64,000 nt of DNA from Rhizobium sp. (GCA_019739215.1 JAHHDR010000022.1:62001-126000), one strand, 5' to 3'. Counted from the stretch's first letter, positions 34,111 to 43,673 are shown. The notes: generated by a model from the sequence alone, not told the origin. Numbers and translations are program-made.

Positions 34111-34937
34111 CTATCCGTTCGTCAGCCGGTCGCGGCGCTGGAGTATATGGTGGGCGCGGGCCAGAACGGGGGCATCGACCATGATGCCATCGACAGCGCG
34201 GGCGGCGCCGTCGGCGCTGCCGGCAACGATCCGCTCGGCCCAGGCAATGTCCTCGGCCGCAGGCGCGAGGCCGCGACGCGCCGCAGCCACCTGTGCGGGG
34301 TGAATGAGAAGCTTGCCGCCAAGGCCGAGCGCCGCCGCATAGCGGGCATCGTCCTCCACCGCATCATCGTCCTTGACAGACAATGTCACGCCGTCGATCG
34401 GTGGGGCTTTGCCGGCGAGCCGCGCGGCCAGCACGAGCCGGCTCCGTGCCAGCAGCAGGGCGTCACGGCTATGGGCGCAGCCGAGATCGGCGGCGAAGTC
34501 CACCGAACCGAAGGCAAGCCGGTCGCAGGCGCCGGCGATCTCCTCGGCCGCAGACAGGCCTGCCGCGGTTTCGACCAGCGCGATGAGCGCCATTTTGCCC
34601 GCGCGCGGACCGGATGTCCTGAAGGTCCTGTGCACGTTCGGTCTTTGGCAGGACGAGACCGGCAATCGGCAGGGTCACTAGGGCAAGCGCAAGGTCGGCG
34701 TCGTGCCATGGCGTGCCTGTTTCCGTTGATGCGGAGGAAGACCGGCACCTTCAGGGCAAGTCCGGCGAGGCCGGTCGCAAGCCCCGAACGGGCGCTGTCC
34801 TTCGCCGCGGGCGCCACCGCATCCTCCAGGTCGATGATGATGGCATCGGCCCCGGCCGACGCCGCCTTATCGAAACGCTCCGGCCGGTCGGCCGGCACGA
34901 ACAGGAACAGTGAAGCGAAGTCATGTGGCGTGGGCAT
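34111..34937 (-). pseudogene. HpcH/HpaI-CitE-like lyase, frameshifted
   Basis: Citrate-lyase-beta-type (citramalyl-/malyl-CoA lyase) gene interrupted twice. First segment: MPTPHDFASLFLFVPADRPERF, then AGADAIIIDLEDAVAP (metal-site Asp/Glu) and VPVFLRINGN; a one-base insertion near 34715 shifts to TPWHDADLALALVTLPIAGLVLPKTE; a second shift near 34595 leads to MALIALVETAAGL, LAFGSVDFAADLG and KLLIHPAQVAAA. All family motifs exist, so the protein would be complete if two bases were corrected. The mirror copy has the same breaks. Confidence 0.88.
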
Positions 34938-35179
34938 GCAAGGCGGAATCCCGATGATGATCAGGGCATTATCGGAGGCCGACCCTCGCCTTGCCAATAC
35001 TATTTTGCTGGCCGGATCATATAAGCGTCTTATGGGGGCAGGACCGCCGGCTAGAACATTGCGCTATGGCCGCCCCATTTACACTGTTATTTGAAGTGAT
35101 GACGAAAATCGGCAATGCTTTTCCATGGGGTCGCGGGTAGGACGGCCCGGAGGAAAACCCACTTCATCCGGCGGACGAT
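34938..35179. promoter_or_regulatory. Divergent promoter region, CitE-like / CoA-transferase
   Basis: 242 bases between two outward-reading genes, AT-richer than the flanks around 34990-35110, with CGGAGGAAAA at about 35150 upstream of the CoA-transferase start. Promoters for both directions must lie here; no operator palindrome or clear -35/-10 pair was recognised. Confidence 0.4.
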
Positions 35180-36320
35180 ATGAAATCAGATCTCGAAGGC
35201 GTGCTCGTCGTTTCCGTCGAACAGGCGGTGGCCGCGCCCTATCTGTCCGGGCAAGCCTGGCCGAAGCGGGGCGCCCGCGTCATCAAGGTCGAGCGGCCGG
35301 AAGGCGATTTCGCCCGCCAATACGATCATCTCGTCCACGGGCGAGAGCGCCTATTTCGTCCTGGCTCAACCGCGGCAAGGAATCGGTCTGCCTCGACCTC
35401 AAGCAGGAGAGCGACCGGCAGGTTCTGATGAACATGGTCAGCCAGGCCGACATCTTCATACCAGAACCTCGCCCCCGGCGCCGTAGAGCGGCTTGGGATT
35501 CGGCGCACAGGCGCTCCGGTCGCGCTTTCCCCGCCTCATTACATGCTCCGAATTTCAGGCTATGGCGACGAGGGGCCGCTGCGGGACCTCAAGGCCTATG
35601 ATCTGCTCGTGCAGGCTGAAAGCGGGCTTTCTGCCATAACCGGCAACGAGCACGGCTCGGCCCGCGTCGGCGTCCTCGGTCTGCGACATCGCAGCCGGCA
35701 TGACCGCGACGCAGGCCGTGATGCAGGCGCTGTATGCTCGCTCGGTGACCGGCGAAGGCCGGCATATCGCGGTCTCGCTCTATCATGCCCTGTCGGACTG
35801 GATGAACGTGCCCTATCTGCAGTTCGTCTATGGCGGCAAGGTTCCCGCACGCAGCGGCCTCAACCACCCGACCATCGCGCCCTATGGCGCCTATGCCTGC
35901 GCCGACGGCAAGTCGGTGCTGTTCTCGATCCAGAACGAACGCGAATGGGCGATGCTTTGCGCCGATGCATTGGGCCGGCCCGATCTCGCAACAGATCCGC
36001 GCTTTGCCTCCAACAGCGAGCGCGTCCGCAACCGCGAAGCGCTCGACGCCGAGATCCTGCCGATCTTCGCCTCCATCGGTCGCGACGACATGGCGGAGCG
36101 GCTGCGGGCCGCTAAGATCGCCTATGGCCGGGTCAGCACGCTCGAGGATGTGGCAAGCCATCCGCAGAACCGCTTCGTCTCTGTCGATACGCCAACCGGT
36201 CCGGTCCGCATGCTGGCGCCCGGCGCGCTGGTCGATGGCGGCGTGCCCGCGTTCGGTCCGGTCCCGGCGCTAGGCGAGGACACGGCGCGCCTCAGGCAGG
36301 AATTCTCAACGCTGCCCGCG
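35180..36320 (+). pseudogene. CaiB/BaiF-type CoA-transferase, heavily frameshifted (left copy, runs into fold)
   Basis: Family III CoA-transferase. Segments in order: VLVVSVEQAVAAPYLSGQ and GARVIKVERPEGDFARQYDH (frame of 35180); WLNRGKESVCLDLKQESDRQVLM (shift near 35345); QNLAPGAVERLG (shift at 35461); FGAQALRSRFPRLITC (shift near 35495); ISGYGDEGPLRDLKAYDLLVQ (shift near 35550); then CDIAAGMTATQAVMQALYAR and a clean frame from about 35679 to GEDTARLRQEF. At least five indels fall in 340 bases. The reading frame then crosses the repeat centre into antisense of itself, so its end is chimeric. Likely role: CoA activation of a dicarboxylate. Confidence 0.82.
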
Positions 36321-36331
36321 ACCTATTCGGC
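36321..36331. other. Centre of inverted repeat
   Basis: ACCTATTCGGC, the only non-repeated bases between the two arms, flanked by GCTGCCCGCG and CGCGGGCAGC. Inside it CC and GG can still pair, leaving a TATTC loop. It lies at the 3' end of the CoA-transferase gene. A short natural hairpin here could have primed snap-back synthesis or a fold-back join. Confidence 0.85.
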
Positions 36332-37473
36332 CGCGGGCAGCGTTGAGAATTCCTGCCTGAGGCGCGCCGTGTCCTCGCCTAGCGCCGGGACCGGACCGAA
36401 CGCGGGCACGCCGCCATCGACCAGCGCGCCGGGCGCCAGCATGCGGACCGGACCGGTTGGCGTATCGACAGAGACGAAGCGGTTCTGCGGATGGCTTGCC
36501 ACATCCTCGAGCGTGCTGACCCGGCCATAGGCGATCTTAGCGGCCCGCAGCCGCTCCGCCATGTCGTCGCGACCGATGGAGGCGAAGATCGGCAGGATCT
36601 CGGCGTCGAGCGCTTCGCGGTTGCGGACGCGCTCGCTGTTGGAGGCAAAGCGCGGATCTGTTGCGAGATCGGGCCGGCCCAATGCATCGGCGCAAAGCAT
36701 CGCCCATTCGCGTTCGTTCTGGATCGAGAACAGCACCGACTTGCCGTCGGCGCAGGCATAGGCGCCATAGGGCGCGATGGTCGGGTGGTTGAGGCCGCTG
36801 CGTGCGGGAACCTTGCCGCCATAGACGAACTGCAGATAGGGCACGTTCATCCAGTCCGACAGGGCATGATAGAGCGAGACCGCGATATGCCGGCCTTCGC
36901 CGGTCACCGAGCGAGCATACAGCGCCTGCATCACGGCCTGCGTCGCGGTCATGCCGGCTGCGATGTCGCAGACCGAGGACGCCGACGCGGGCCGAGCCGT
37001 GCTCGTTGCCGGTTATGGCAGAAAGCCCGCTTTCAGCCTGCACGAGCAGATCATAGGCCTTGAGGTCCCGCAGCGGCCCCTCGTCGCCATAGCCTGAAAT
37101 TCGGAGCATGTAATGAGGCGGGGAAAAGCGCGACCGGAGCGCCTGTGCGCCGAATCCCAAGCCGCTCTACGGCGCCGGGGGCGAGGTTCTGGTATGAAGA
37201 TGTCGGCCTGGCTGACCATGTTCATCAGAACCTGCCGGTCGCTCTCCTGCTTGAGGTCGAGGCAGACCGATTCCTTGCCGCGGTTGAGCCAGGACGAAAT
37301 AGGCGCTCTCGCCCGTGGACGAGATGATCGTATTGGCGGGCGAAATCGCCTTCCGGCCGCTCGACCTTGATGACGCGGGCGCCCCGCTTCGGCCAGGCTT
37401 GCCCGGACAGATAGGGCGCGGCCACCGCCTGTTCGACGGAAACGACGAGCACGCCTTCGAGATCTGATTTCAT
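36323..37473 (-). pseudogene. CaiB/BaiF-type CoA-transferase, frameshifted (right copy)
   Basis: Mirror of 35180-36320 with one extra base (4 A at 37124-37127), which changes the reading frame locally so that LGFGAQALRSRF joins in frame to RISGYGDEGP through a different short linker. Other frameshifts are shared with the left copy. Here the frame ends at a stop after LPAAE (36323-36325), inside the repeat centre, a plausible natural end. It carries the family blocks VEQAVAAPYLSGQ, GARVIKVERPEGDF, GMTATQAVMQALYAR and ARSGLNHPTIAPYGAY. Predicted CoA transfer to an organic acid. Confidence 0.8.
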
Positions 37474-37715
37474 ATCGTCCGCCGGATGAAGTGGGTTTTC
37501 CTCCGGGCCGTCCTACCCGCGACCCCATGGAAAAGCATTGCCGATTTTCGTCATCACTTCAAATAACAGTGTAAATGGGGCGGCCATAGCGCAATGTTCT
37601 AGCCGGCGGTCCTGCCCCCATAAGACGCTTATATGATCCGGCCAGCAAAATAGTATTGGCAAGGCGAGGGTCGGCCTCCGATAATGCCCTGATCATCATC
37701 GGGATTCCGCCTTGC
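37474..37715. promoter_or_regulatory. Divergent promoter region, right-arm copy
   Basis: Mirror of 34938-35179, between the CoA-transferase and CitE-like copies. No distinct promoter motif recognised. Confidence 0.35.
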
Positions 37716-38542
37716 ATGCCCACGCCACATGACTTCGCTTCACTGTTCCTGTTCGTGCCGGCCGACCGGCCGGAGCGTTTCGATAAGGCGGCGTCGGCCG
37801 GGGCCGATGCCATCATCATCGACCTGGAGGATGCGGTGGCGCCCGCGGCGAAGGACAGCGCCCGTTCGGGGCTTGCGACCGGCCTCGCCGGACTTGCCCT
37901 GAAGGTGCCGGTCTTCCTCCGCATCAACGGAAACAGGCACGCCATGGCACGACGCCGACCTTGCGCTTGCCCTAGTGACCCTGCCGATTGCCGGTCTCGT
38001 CCTGCCAAAGACCGAACGTGCACAGGACCTTCAGGACATCCGGTCCGCGCGCGGGCAAAATGGCGCTCATCGCGCTGGTCGAAACCGCGGCAGGCCTGTC
38101 TGCGGCCGAGGAGATCGCCGGCGCCTGCGACCGGCTTGCCTTCGGTTCGGTGGACTTCGCCGCCGATCTCGGCTGCGCCCATAGCCGTGACGCCCTGCTG
38201 CTGGCACGGAGCCGGCTCGTGCTGGCCGCGCGGCTCGCCGGCAAAGCCCCACCGATCGACGGCGTGACATTGTCTGTCAAGGACGATGATGCGGTGGAGG
38301 ACGATGCCCGCTATGCGGCGGCGCTCGGCCTTGGCGGCAAGCTTCTCATTCACCCCGCACAGGTGGCTGCGGCGCGTCGCGGCCTCGCGCCTGCGGCCGA
38401 GGACATTGCCTGGGCCGAGCGGATCGTTGCCGGCAGCGCCGACGGCGCCGCCCGCGCTGTCGATGGCATCATGGTCGATGCCCCCGTTCTGGCCCGCGCC
38501 CACCATATACTCCAGCGCCGCGACCGGCTGACGAACGGATAG
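37716..38542 (+). pseudogene. HpcH/HpaI-CitE-like lyase, frameshifted (right copy)
   Basis: Mirror of 34111-34937. CitE-type citramalyl/malyl-CoA lyase with N-terminal LFVPADRPERF, AGADAIIIDLEDAV and VFLRING, then frameshifts near 37935 (before TPWHDADLALAL) and near 38060 (before MALIALVETAAGL), then FGSVDFAADLG and LIHPAQVAAA. Both breaks are at the same places as in the left copy, which means the two arms are not independent reads of the gene. It is followed four bases later by the MmgE/PrpD gene. Confidence 0.86.
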
Positions 38543-38546
38543 GACA

Positions 38547-39899
38547 ATGACAGGCATCACCAAGACCCTCGCCCGCTATGTCGCCGACCTCCACTATGCC
38601 GACCTGCCTGAGGCAGTGCCGGAGCGCGCACGCCACCTGACGATCGACCTGATCGGCAGCATCGTCAGAGCAGGCAAGGAAGCGGATTCGACGCCGTCAT
38701 TGCTGGGTATGCTCAAGCGGCTCGGCATGGACGGCCCGGGACAGTCCAGGGTGTTTGGCCTGACGCGTGGCTATGCGCCCGCGACAGCCGCACTGCTCAA
38801 TGGCGCGCTTGGCCATTCGCTGGATTTCGACGATACGCATGCCGACAGTTCGCTGCACCCCAGTGCCCCCGTCGTGCCGGCCGCTTTTGCCGCTGCGGAA
38901 ATATCCGGCGCGTCCGGCAAGGAACTCATCACGGCGATCGTCGCGGGCTACGAGGTCTGCTGCCGCCTCGGCAATGCGCTCGACCCGACCGCCCATTACG
39001 CGCGCGGCTTCCACCCCACCGCAACGGCCGGCACATTCGGCGCGGCCGCTGCAGCCGGCAAACTGCTGGGCCTCGATGCAGCAGGCATCGCCTCGGCCTT
39101 CGGCGTCGCCGCCAGCCAGGCGGCCGGATCGCTGCAGTTTCTCGTCAACGGCGCCTGGAACAAGCGCTACCAGGTCGGTGCCGCCGCGATGAACGGCCTG
39201 ATCGCCGCCGCCCTGGCCAAGGAGAATTTCATCGGCGCGGCCGAAGCCATCGAAGGCAAGCACGGTCTGCTCGTCGGCTATACCGACGGCGCCAGGCCGG
39301 AACGGGCCACGGCCGATCTCGGTCAGGTCTACGAGACGATGAAGATCGGCATGAAGCCCTATCCGGCCTGCCGCTACACCCATGCCGCCGTCGACGGGCT
39401 TCTCGCCCTGCAGCGCGAACATGACTTGTCGGCATCGGATATCCGCGCCGTGACCATCGGCCTGCACCAGAATGGCATCGTGCTGACAGGCGCGCCGCTC
39501 GACGAGAAGCGCCGCCCGCGCAGTGTCGTCGAGGGCCAGTTCTCCATGCCCTTCGCCGCCGCCGTTGCGCTCTACAAGGGCAGTTTCGGCTGGGACGACT
39601 ATGCCCTGCTCGGCAATCCCGATGTCGAGGCGATCGCGGCCCGCATCGACGTGCAGCGCGATGAGCGGCTGGAAGGGCTGCGGCATCCGTTCGGCGCCAA
39701 CATCGCCGTCACGACAGCGGCCGGGACGATCGAACGCAACATCCCCGACCCGTCCGGCGAGCCCGAGACCTTTCCGGACCGTGCGGCCGTGGAGGCCAAG
39801 TTCATGACGCTTGCCACACCTGTCCTCGGCAATGCAGCCTCGTCGCTGTTCTCCCGGCTTGAGCAGATGGAAAGCATCGCCAACATCAGCGAATTCTGA
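38547..39899 (+). CDS. MmgE/PrpD family protein (right copy)
   Basis: Mirror of 32754-34106, 450 aa, intact. 2-methylcitrate dehydratase/cis-aconitate decarboxylase family with DFDDTHADSSLHPSAPVVPA, GFHPTATAGTFGAA and KPYPACRYTHAAVDG. Starts four bases after the CitE-like gene; 121 bases then separate it from the acyl-CoA dehydrogenase gene. Confidence 0.91.
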   Translation: MTGITKTLARYVADLHYADLPEAVPERARHLTIDLIGSIVRAGKEADSTPSLLGMLKRLGMDGPGQSRVFGLTRGYAPATAALLNGALGHSLDFDDTHADSSLHPSAPVVPAAFAAAEISGASGKELITAIVAGYEVCCRLGNALDPTAHYARGFHPTATAGTFGAAAAAGKLLGLDAAGIASAFGVAASQAAGSLQFLVNGAWNKRYQVGAAAMNGLIAAALAKENFIGAAEAIEGKHGLLVGYTDGARPERATADLGQVYETMKIGMKPYPACRYTHAAVDGLLALQREHDLSASDIRAVTIGLHQNGIVLTGAPLDEKRRPRSVVEGQFSMPFAAAVALYKGSFGWDDYALLGNPDVEAIAARIDVQRDERLEGLRHPFGANIAVTTAAGTIERNIPDPSGEPETFPDRAAVEAKFMTLATPVLGNAASSLFSRLEQMESIANISEF

Positions 39900-40020
39900 A
39901 CCGCGCCCGCTCAGCGTCATATCTTTCTCGTATAGGCACACTCATCAAACTGTATTTGTGGTTATAACACGCAATCCCTAGACTCCATCCCGTATTGTCT
40001 GATTGGGAGGTGGGAACGCC

Positions 40021-41175
40021 GTGTCGAAACAAGATTATGCCGAGATCCGCGAGGAAGTGGCCAAGCTCTGCGCCGGGTTTCCGGGCGAATACTGGCAGCG
40101 GCTCGAGCGCGACAGCGCCTATCCCGACGCATTCGTACAGGCGCTGACCGATGCTGGCTATCTCTCGGCCCTGATCCCCGAGGAATATGGCGGCTCGGGC
40201 CTGCCGCTGTCGGCGGCGGCCGCGATCCTCGAGGAGGTCCAGCGTTCCGGCTGCAATGGCGGCGCCTGCCATGCCCAGATGTATATCATGGGCTCCATCC
40301 TGCGCCACGGCAACGAGGACCAGAAGCAGCGCTATCTGCCCCGCATCGCCTCGGGCGAACTGCGGCTCCAGGCCTTCGGCGTAACGGAACCGACCAGCGG
40401 CACCGACACGACCTCGCTCAAGACTTTCGCCCGGCGCGAGGGCGACCATTATGTGGTCAACGGCCAGAAGATCTGGACCTCGCGCGCCGAATATTCCGAC
40501 CTGATGCTGCTGCTCGCGCGCACGACCCCGAAGGACGAGGTCGCCAAGAAGACCGACGGCCTCTCCGTCTTCATCGTCGACATGCAGGAGGCCCGTAAAG
40601 CCGGCATGACGATCCGCCCGATCCGGACGATGATGAACCATGCCACGACCGAGGTCTTCTTCGACAATGTGAAGGTCCCCGCCGAAAACCTCATCGGAGA
40701 GGAAGGCAAGGGCTTCCGCTACATCCTGTCGGGCATGAATGCCGAGCGCATCCTGATCGCCGCGGAATGTATCGGCGACGCCAAGTGGTTCATCAAGAAG
40801 GCGAGCGACTATTCCAAAGAGCGCGTCGTTTTCGGCCGCCCGATCGGCCAGAATCAGGGCATCCAGTTTCCGATCGCCCGTGCCCACGCCCAGATGCGCG
40901 CTGCCGAACTGATGGTACACGAGGCTGCCCGCCTCTACGAGCAGGGCGAGAATTGCGGCGAGGAGGCAAACATCGCCAAGATGCTGGCGGCCGAGGCCTC
41001 CTGGGCCGCGGCCGAAGCCTGCGTCCAGACCTATGGCGGCTTCGCCTTCGCCGAAGAATATGACGTCGAGCGGAAGTTCCGAGAGACCCGGCTATACCAG
41101 GTCGCGCCGATTTCGACCAATCTGATCCTGAGCTACATCGCCGAGCATGTCCTCGGCATGCCGCGATCCTATTGA
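40021..41175 (+). CDS. Acyl-CoA dehydrogenase (right copy)
   Basis: Mirror of 31478-32632, about 384 aa. FAD-dependent dehydrogenase with PEEYGGSGLPLS, FGVTEPTSGTDTTS, VVNGQKIWTSRAEYSD and YGGFAFAEEYDVERKFRE. GTG start 40021 preceded by GGGAGGTGGG; the in-frame TTG at 40003 lies in front of the Shine-Dalgarno sequence and is rejected. Confidence 0.92.
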   Translation: MSKQDYAEIREEVAKLCAGFPGEYWQRLERDSAYPDAFVQALTDAGYLSALIPEEYGGSGLPLSAAAAILEEVQRSGCNGGACHAQMYIMGSILRHGNEDQKQRYLPRIASGELRLQAFGVTEPTSGTDTTSLKTFARREGDHYVVNGQKIWTSRAEYSDLMLLLARTTPKDEVAKKTDGLSVFIVDMQEARKAGMTIRPIRTMMNHATTEVFFDNVKVPAENLIGEEGKGFRYILSGMNAERILIAAECIGDAKWFIKKASDYSKERVVFGRPIGQNQGIQFPIARAHAQMRAAELMVHEAARLYEQGENCGEEANIAKMLAAEASWAAAEACVQTYGGFAFAEEYDVERKFRETRLYQVAPISTNLILSYIAEHVLGMPRSY

Positions 41176-41187
41176 GCGGAGAGTGAC

Positions 41188-42036
41188 ATGAGCGAGGTCG
41201 ATATCGAACATCTGAGGACCTGGATCGGGCGGGAGCGGACGGTCGAGGATATCATCACGCCTCGGCTGGCGAGCAGCCTCGACGCGGTGCTCGACCGGGA
41301 CCATGCCGCTGTTTCGGGAGCGCCCGCCCCGGTCGGCATCCATTGGTGCCTCGCCCCCGACATCGTGCCGATGCGCGGCATAGGAGCGGATGGGCATCCG
41401 GCGCGCGGCGGCTTCCTGCCGCCGGTTCCGTTTCCGCGCCGCATGTGGGCGGGCGGAGAACTAACTTTCAGCGGTAGCTTCCTCGTCGGCGACAGCGTCG
41501 CCAAGCGCTCGGTCATCGAAGACGTCGCGCTCAAGTCCGGCCGCAGCGGCGATATGATCTTCGTCACGCTCAGGCATCATTACGAGACGCCGCGCGGGTT
41601 GGCGCTGACGGAGCGACAGGACGTCGTCTACCGCCAATTGGCTCCCGCCGGGCTGACGACCGACCCGGCGCCATCGGACGAACCTTTCGAGCACCGGCGC
41701 GCCATCGATGCCGGCCCGGTGCTGCTGTTTCGCTATTCGGCGATCACCTTCAACGGCCACCGAATTCATTACGACCAGCCCTATGTGACCGGGGAGGAGA
41801 ACTATCCCGGCCTGATCTTCCATGGCCCCCTGCAGGCGACCCTGCTGCTGGCGCTGGCAGAGGAACTGTCCGGCGGCCGCGTCCCGGCCGGCTTCTCGTT
41901 CCGGTCGGTTCATCCGCTATTTGCCGGTGGTACGCCGCATGTTCATGCCCGTCGCCAGAATGATGGGCTTGCGCTCTGGCTCACGGATACCGCCGGCGTC
42001 GTGACGATGAAGGGTGTCACGGACGCCCGGGATTAG
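41188..42036 (+). CDS. MaoC/FAS1-like CoA hydratase (right copy)
   Basis: Mirror of 30617-31465, 282 aa, intact. Double hot-dog type hydratase with IGRERTVEDIITPRLASSL and ENYPGLIFHGPLQATLLL, like mesaconyl-C4-CoA or itaconyl-CoA hydratases. Last gene of the CoA-linked block, 12 bases after the acyl-CoA dehydrogenase. Confidence 0.84.
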   Translation: MSEVDIEHLRTWIGRERTVEDIITPRLASSLDAVLDRDHAAVSGAPAPVGIHWCLAPDIVPMRGIGADGHPARGGFLPPVPFPRRMWAGGELTFSGSFLVGDSVAKRSVIEDVALKSGRSGDMIFVTLRHHYETPRGLALTERQDVVYRQLAPAGLTTDPAPSDEPFEHRRAIDAGPVLLFRYSAITFNGHRIHYDQPYVTGEENYPGLIFHGPLQATLLLALAEELSGGRVPAGFSFRSVHPLFAGGTPHVHARRQNDGLALWLTDTAGVVTMKGVTDARD

Positions 42037-42066
42037 AGGCGACAACGAATGCTGCTGCGCACTCAA

Positions 42067-42479
42067 TCAACCATCGACGATCAGGCAGGTTGCATTCGTG
42101 AAGGGGCACTCGTCGGAAATCACGAACACCGCCACCAGGGCGTTTCCCTGCGGCGAGGCGATCTGTCCGCCGGGACGCAGCTTCATCGTCTCAGCCTTTG
42201 CGGCTTCGGGATCGGAAAAGCCGTTCCAGTCGTCGATCACCTTCTGCGTCGCGCATAGTCGGGGGCCAGGGCGTTCACCAGGATTTTGTCAGCAGAGAAC
42301 TTGAGGCAGAGCGATTTCGTCATGCCGAGCAGCGCGTGCTTGGCAGGCGGATAGGGAGGCATGCGGGATCGCGGTGAAGGCATGGGGTCGAGGCCATATT
42401 GAGGATGACGCCGCTGCGCCGGGCCAGCGTGTCTCTCAGCACCGACCAGCTGCAGTTGCTGGCTCTTTAGATTGATGTC
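42067..42479 (-). pseudogene. Short-chain dehydrogenase remnant (right copy)
   Basis: Mirror of 30174-30586. Frameshifted C-terminal half of an SDR enzyme with YPPAKHALLGMTKSL (catalytic Tyr and Lys) and CPFTNATCLIVDG; the cofactor-binding half is absent. Confidence 0.7.
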
Positions 42480-42485
42480 GAGACC

Positions 42486-43673
42486 TCATTCCACATGGCT
42501 AACGACCTTGAACTTCCGCTTCGCGAGCTCGGCGAAGTAGGACGACACCTCGAAATATTCTTCCGGCGCCCAGACACCCGGCTTCATGGTGCCGGCCAGC
42601 ATCAGCTGTGCGGCAATCGAACCGTTCATCGATGTGCACGCATCGACATAGGGTGCATAGAGCGGATCCGGCTCGACGGTGACTTCCACCCGCACGGTCG
42701 CCGGCCTGCCGTTCTTTCTTCCCTTGCCGATGGCGAAGTGAATCTCGTGGCTGTCCTGTTCGGGGATCCGGTCGCGATTGCGTTCGATGTTGCGACTGAT
42801 GACCTTTTGCAACACGTCCAGGGGACTGATCTCGACATTGTTGACGACAAGAGGATCGGCAAAATCTCCGAAGCCGGCCTTGACCAGACCGACCCAAGCC
42901 TCATGCTCGCGATGCGGCAGGTGCAGCTTCCAAGAAAACTCCTTGATACCCTTTTCCCGGATCCCCTCCGCCAGAGGCACCGTCAACTGTTCGGAATGCG
43001 GAGAATGCATGAATTCACACGATCCCCATGGCTCCGGGAGTTCGAGGATTTCCCGCCCGCTCATCGGGGCACAGGTCACATGCTGCCCGCCATAGAACTG
43101 GGTGCTTTCCAGTGCATATTCCGCCAGCACGGTCGAAATGCTGTAGGGAGGGACGAGAACCGGATTTTCCTCGCCAACGAATTCGGCGGCCCAGTAGAGC
43201 TTGATGGAATCGATTTCATCGAGCTGGTCGGCCACTGCGCGGCAGATCACATTCGACATGCCAGGATCCGCGCCGCAACCGATGACGGCAGTGACACCGG
43301 CAGCTTTGAAACGGTCACGCTCGGCCAGTTGCTTGACGGTGAAAGTCCCAAGCCCACCCAGGTCGACATAATGAACCTTTTCCATCAGGGCGGCCTCGAA
43401 GATGGCCATCTGGAAACCGAGAAGGGTCGGTACGCAGTTGATGCACAGATCGGATCCGGCGATCGCCGCAGACAGGCTCGCACCGGCGGCGACGTCAAGA
43501 TCGACAACCTCGATGCGGGGGTCTGACAGTTCGGCCTGCAAGGCTTCCATGCGCGGGCGAGCCGCATCGCAAAGACGGATGGTCGTGATGTCGATGATGC
43601 ACCGGTCTGAAAGCAGATCGCGGATGATGCCGGAGCCCATCAGGCCGGCGCCTCCAAGGATGGTGATGATCAT
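42486..43673 (-). CDS. Saccharopine dehydrogenase-like protein (right copy)
   Basis: Mirror of 28980-30167, 395 aa, intact. Rossmann start ITILGGAGLMGSGII, VHYVDLGGLGTF and CGADPGMSNVICRA. Last gene of the polyamine-type importer operon; a C-N bond-forming or -cleaving NAD(P) enzyme is likely, substrate unknown. Confidence 0.87.
   Translation of the reverse strand: MIITILGGAGLMGSGIIRDLLSDRCIIDITTIRLCDAARPRMEALQAELSDPRIEVVDLDVAAGASLSAAIAGSDLCINCVPTLLGFQMAIFEAALMEKVHYVDLGGLGTFTVKQLAERDRFKAAGVTAVIGCGADPGMSNVICRAVADQLDEIDSIKLYWAAEFVGEENPVLVPPYSISTVLAEYALESTQFYGGQHVTCAPMSGREILELPEPWGSCEFMHSPHSEQLTVPLAEGIREKGIKEFSWKLHLPHREHEAWVGLVKAGFGDFADPLVVNNVEISPLDVLQKVISRNIERNRDRIPEQDSHEIHFAIGKGRKNGRPATVRVEVTVEPDPLYAPYVDACTSMNGSIAAQLMLAGTMKPGVWAPEEYFEVSSYFAELAKRKFKVVSHVE

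Larger units (their letters stand above)
8653..36320. repeat. Left arm of giant inverted repeat
   Basis: This 27,668-base stretch is the reverse complement of 36332-64000. ORF boundaries pair as x and 72653-x from 8653 to about 35525, and as 72652-x from there to the centre, because of one homopolymer difference (3 T at 35526-35528 against 4 A at 37124-37127). All ORFs in the two arms that were compared agree in length and protein sequence apart from those touching that indel or the centre. The left limit of 8653 is imposed by the window end at 64000, not by a visible boundary. Probably a fold-back assembly or amplification artefact; a true inverted duplication cannot be excluded. Confidence 0.97.

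Noticed and set aside
36311-36341. Hairpin telomere of a linear replicon
   Set aside because: Considered because Agrobacterium-type replicons have them, but the centre lies at the 3' end of a gene with an asymmetric 11-base spacer, and no telomere resolvase gene is in the window. Kept only as an alternative.
35700-36530. 276-codon open frame crossing the repeat centre
   Set aside because: Its second half is antisense of the same CoA-transferase; it exists only because of the fold and is not a natural protein.
36491-37063. 190-codon open frame on + strand in the right arm (and its mirror at 35589-36161)
   Set aside because: Antisense shadow of the CoA-transferase in GC-rich DNA; no family motif and no start signal.
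39900-40020. Sigma-70 promoter before the acyl-CoA dehydrogenase
   Set aside because: AT-rich boxes are present (TTGTGG, TATAAC) but their spacing is wrong; not reported as a promoter.
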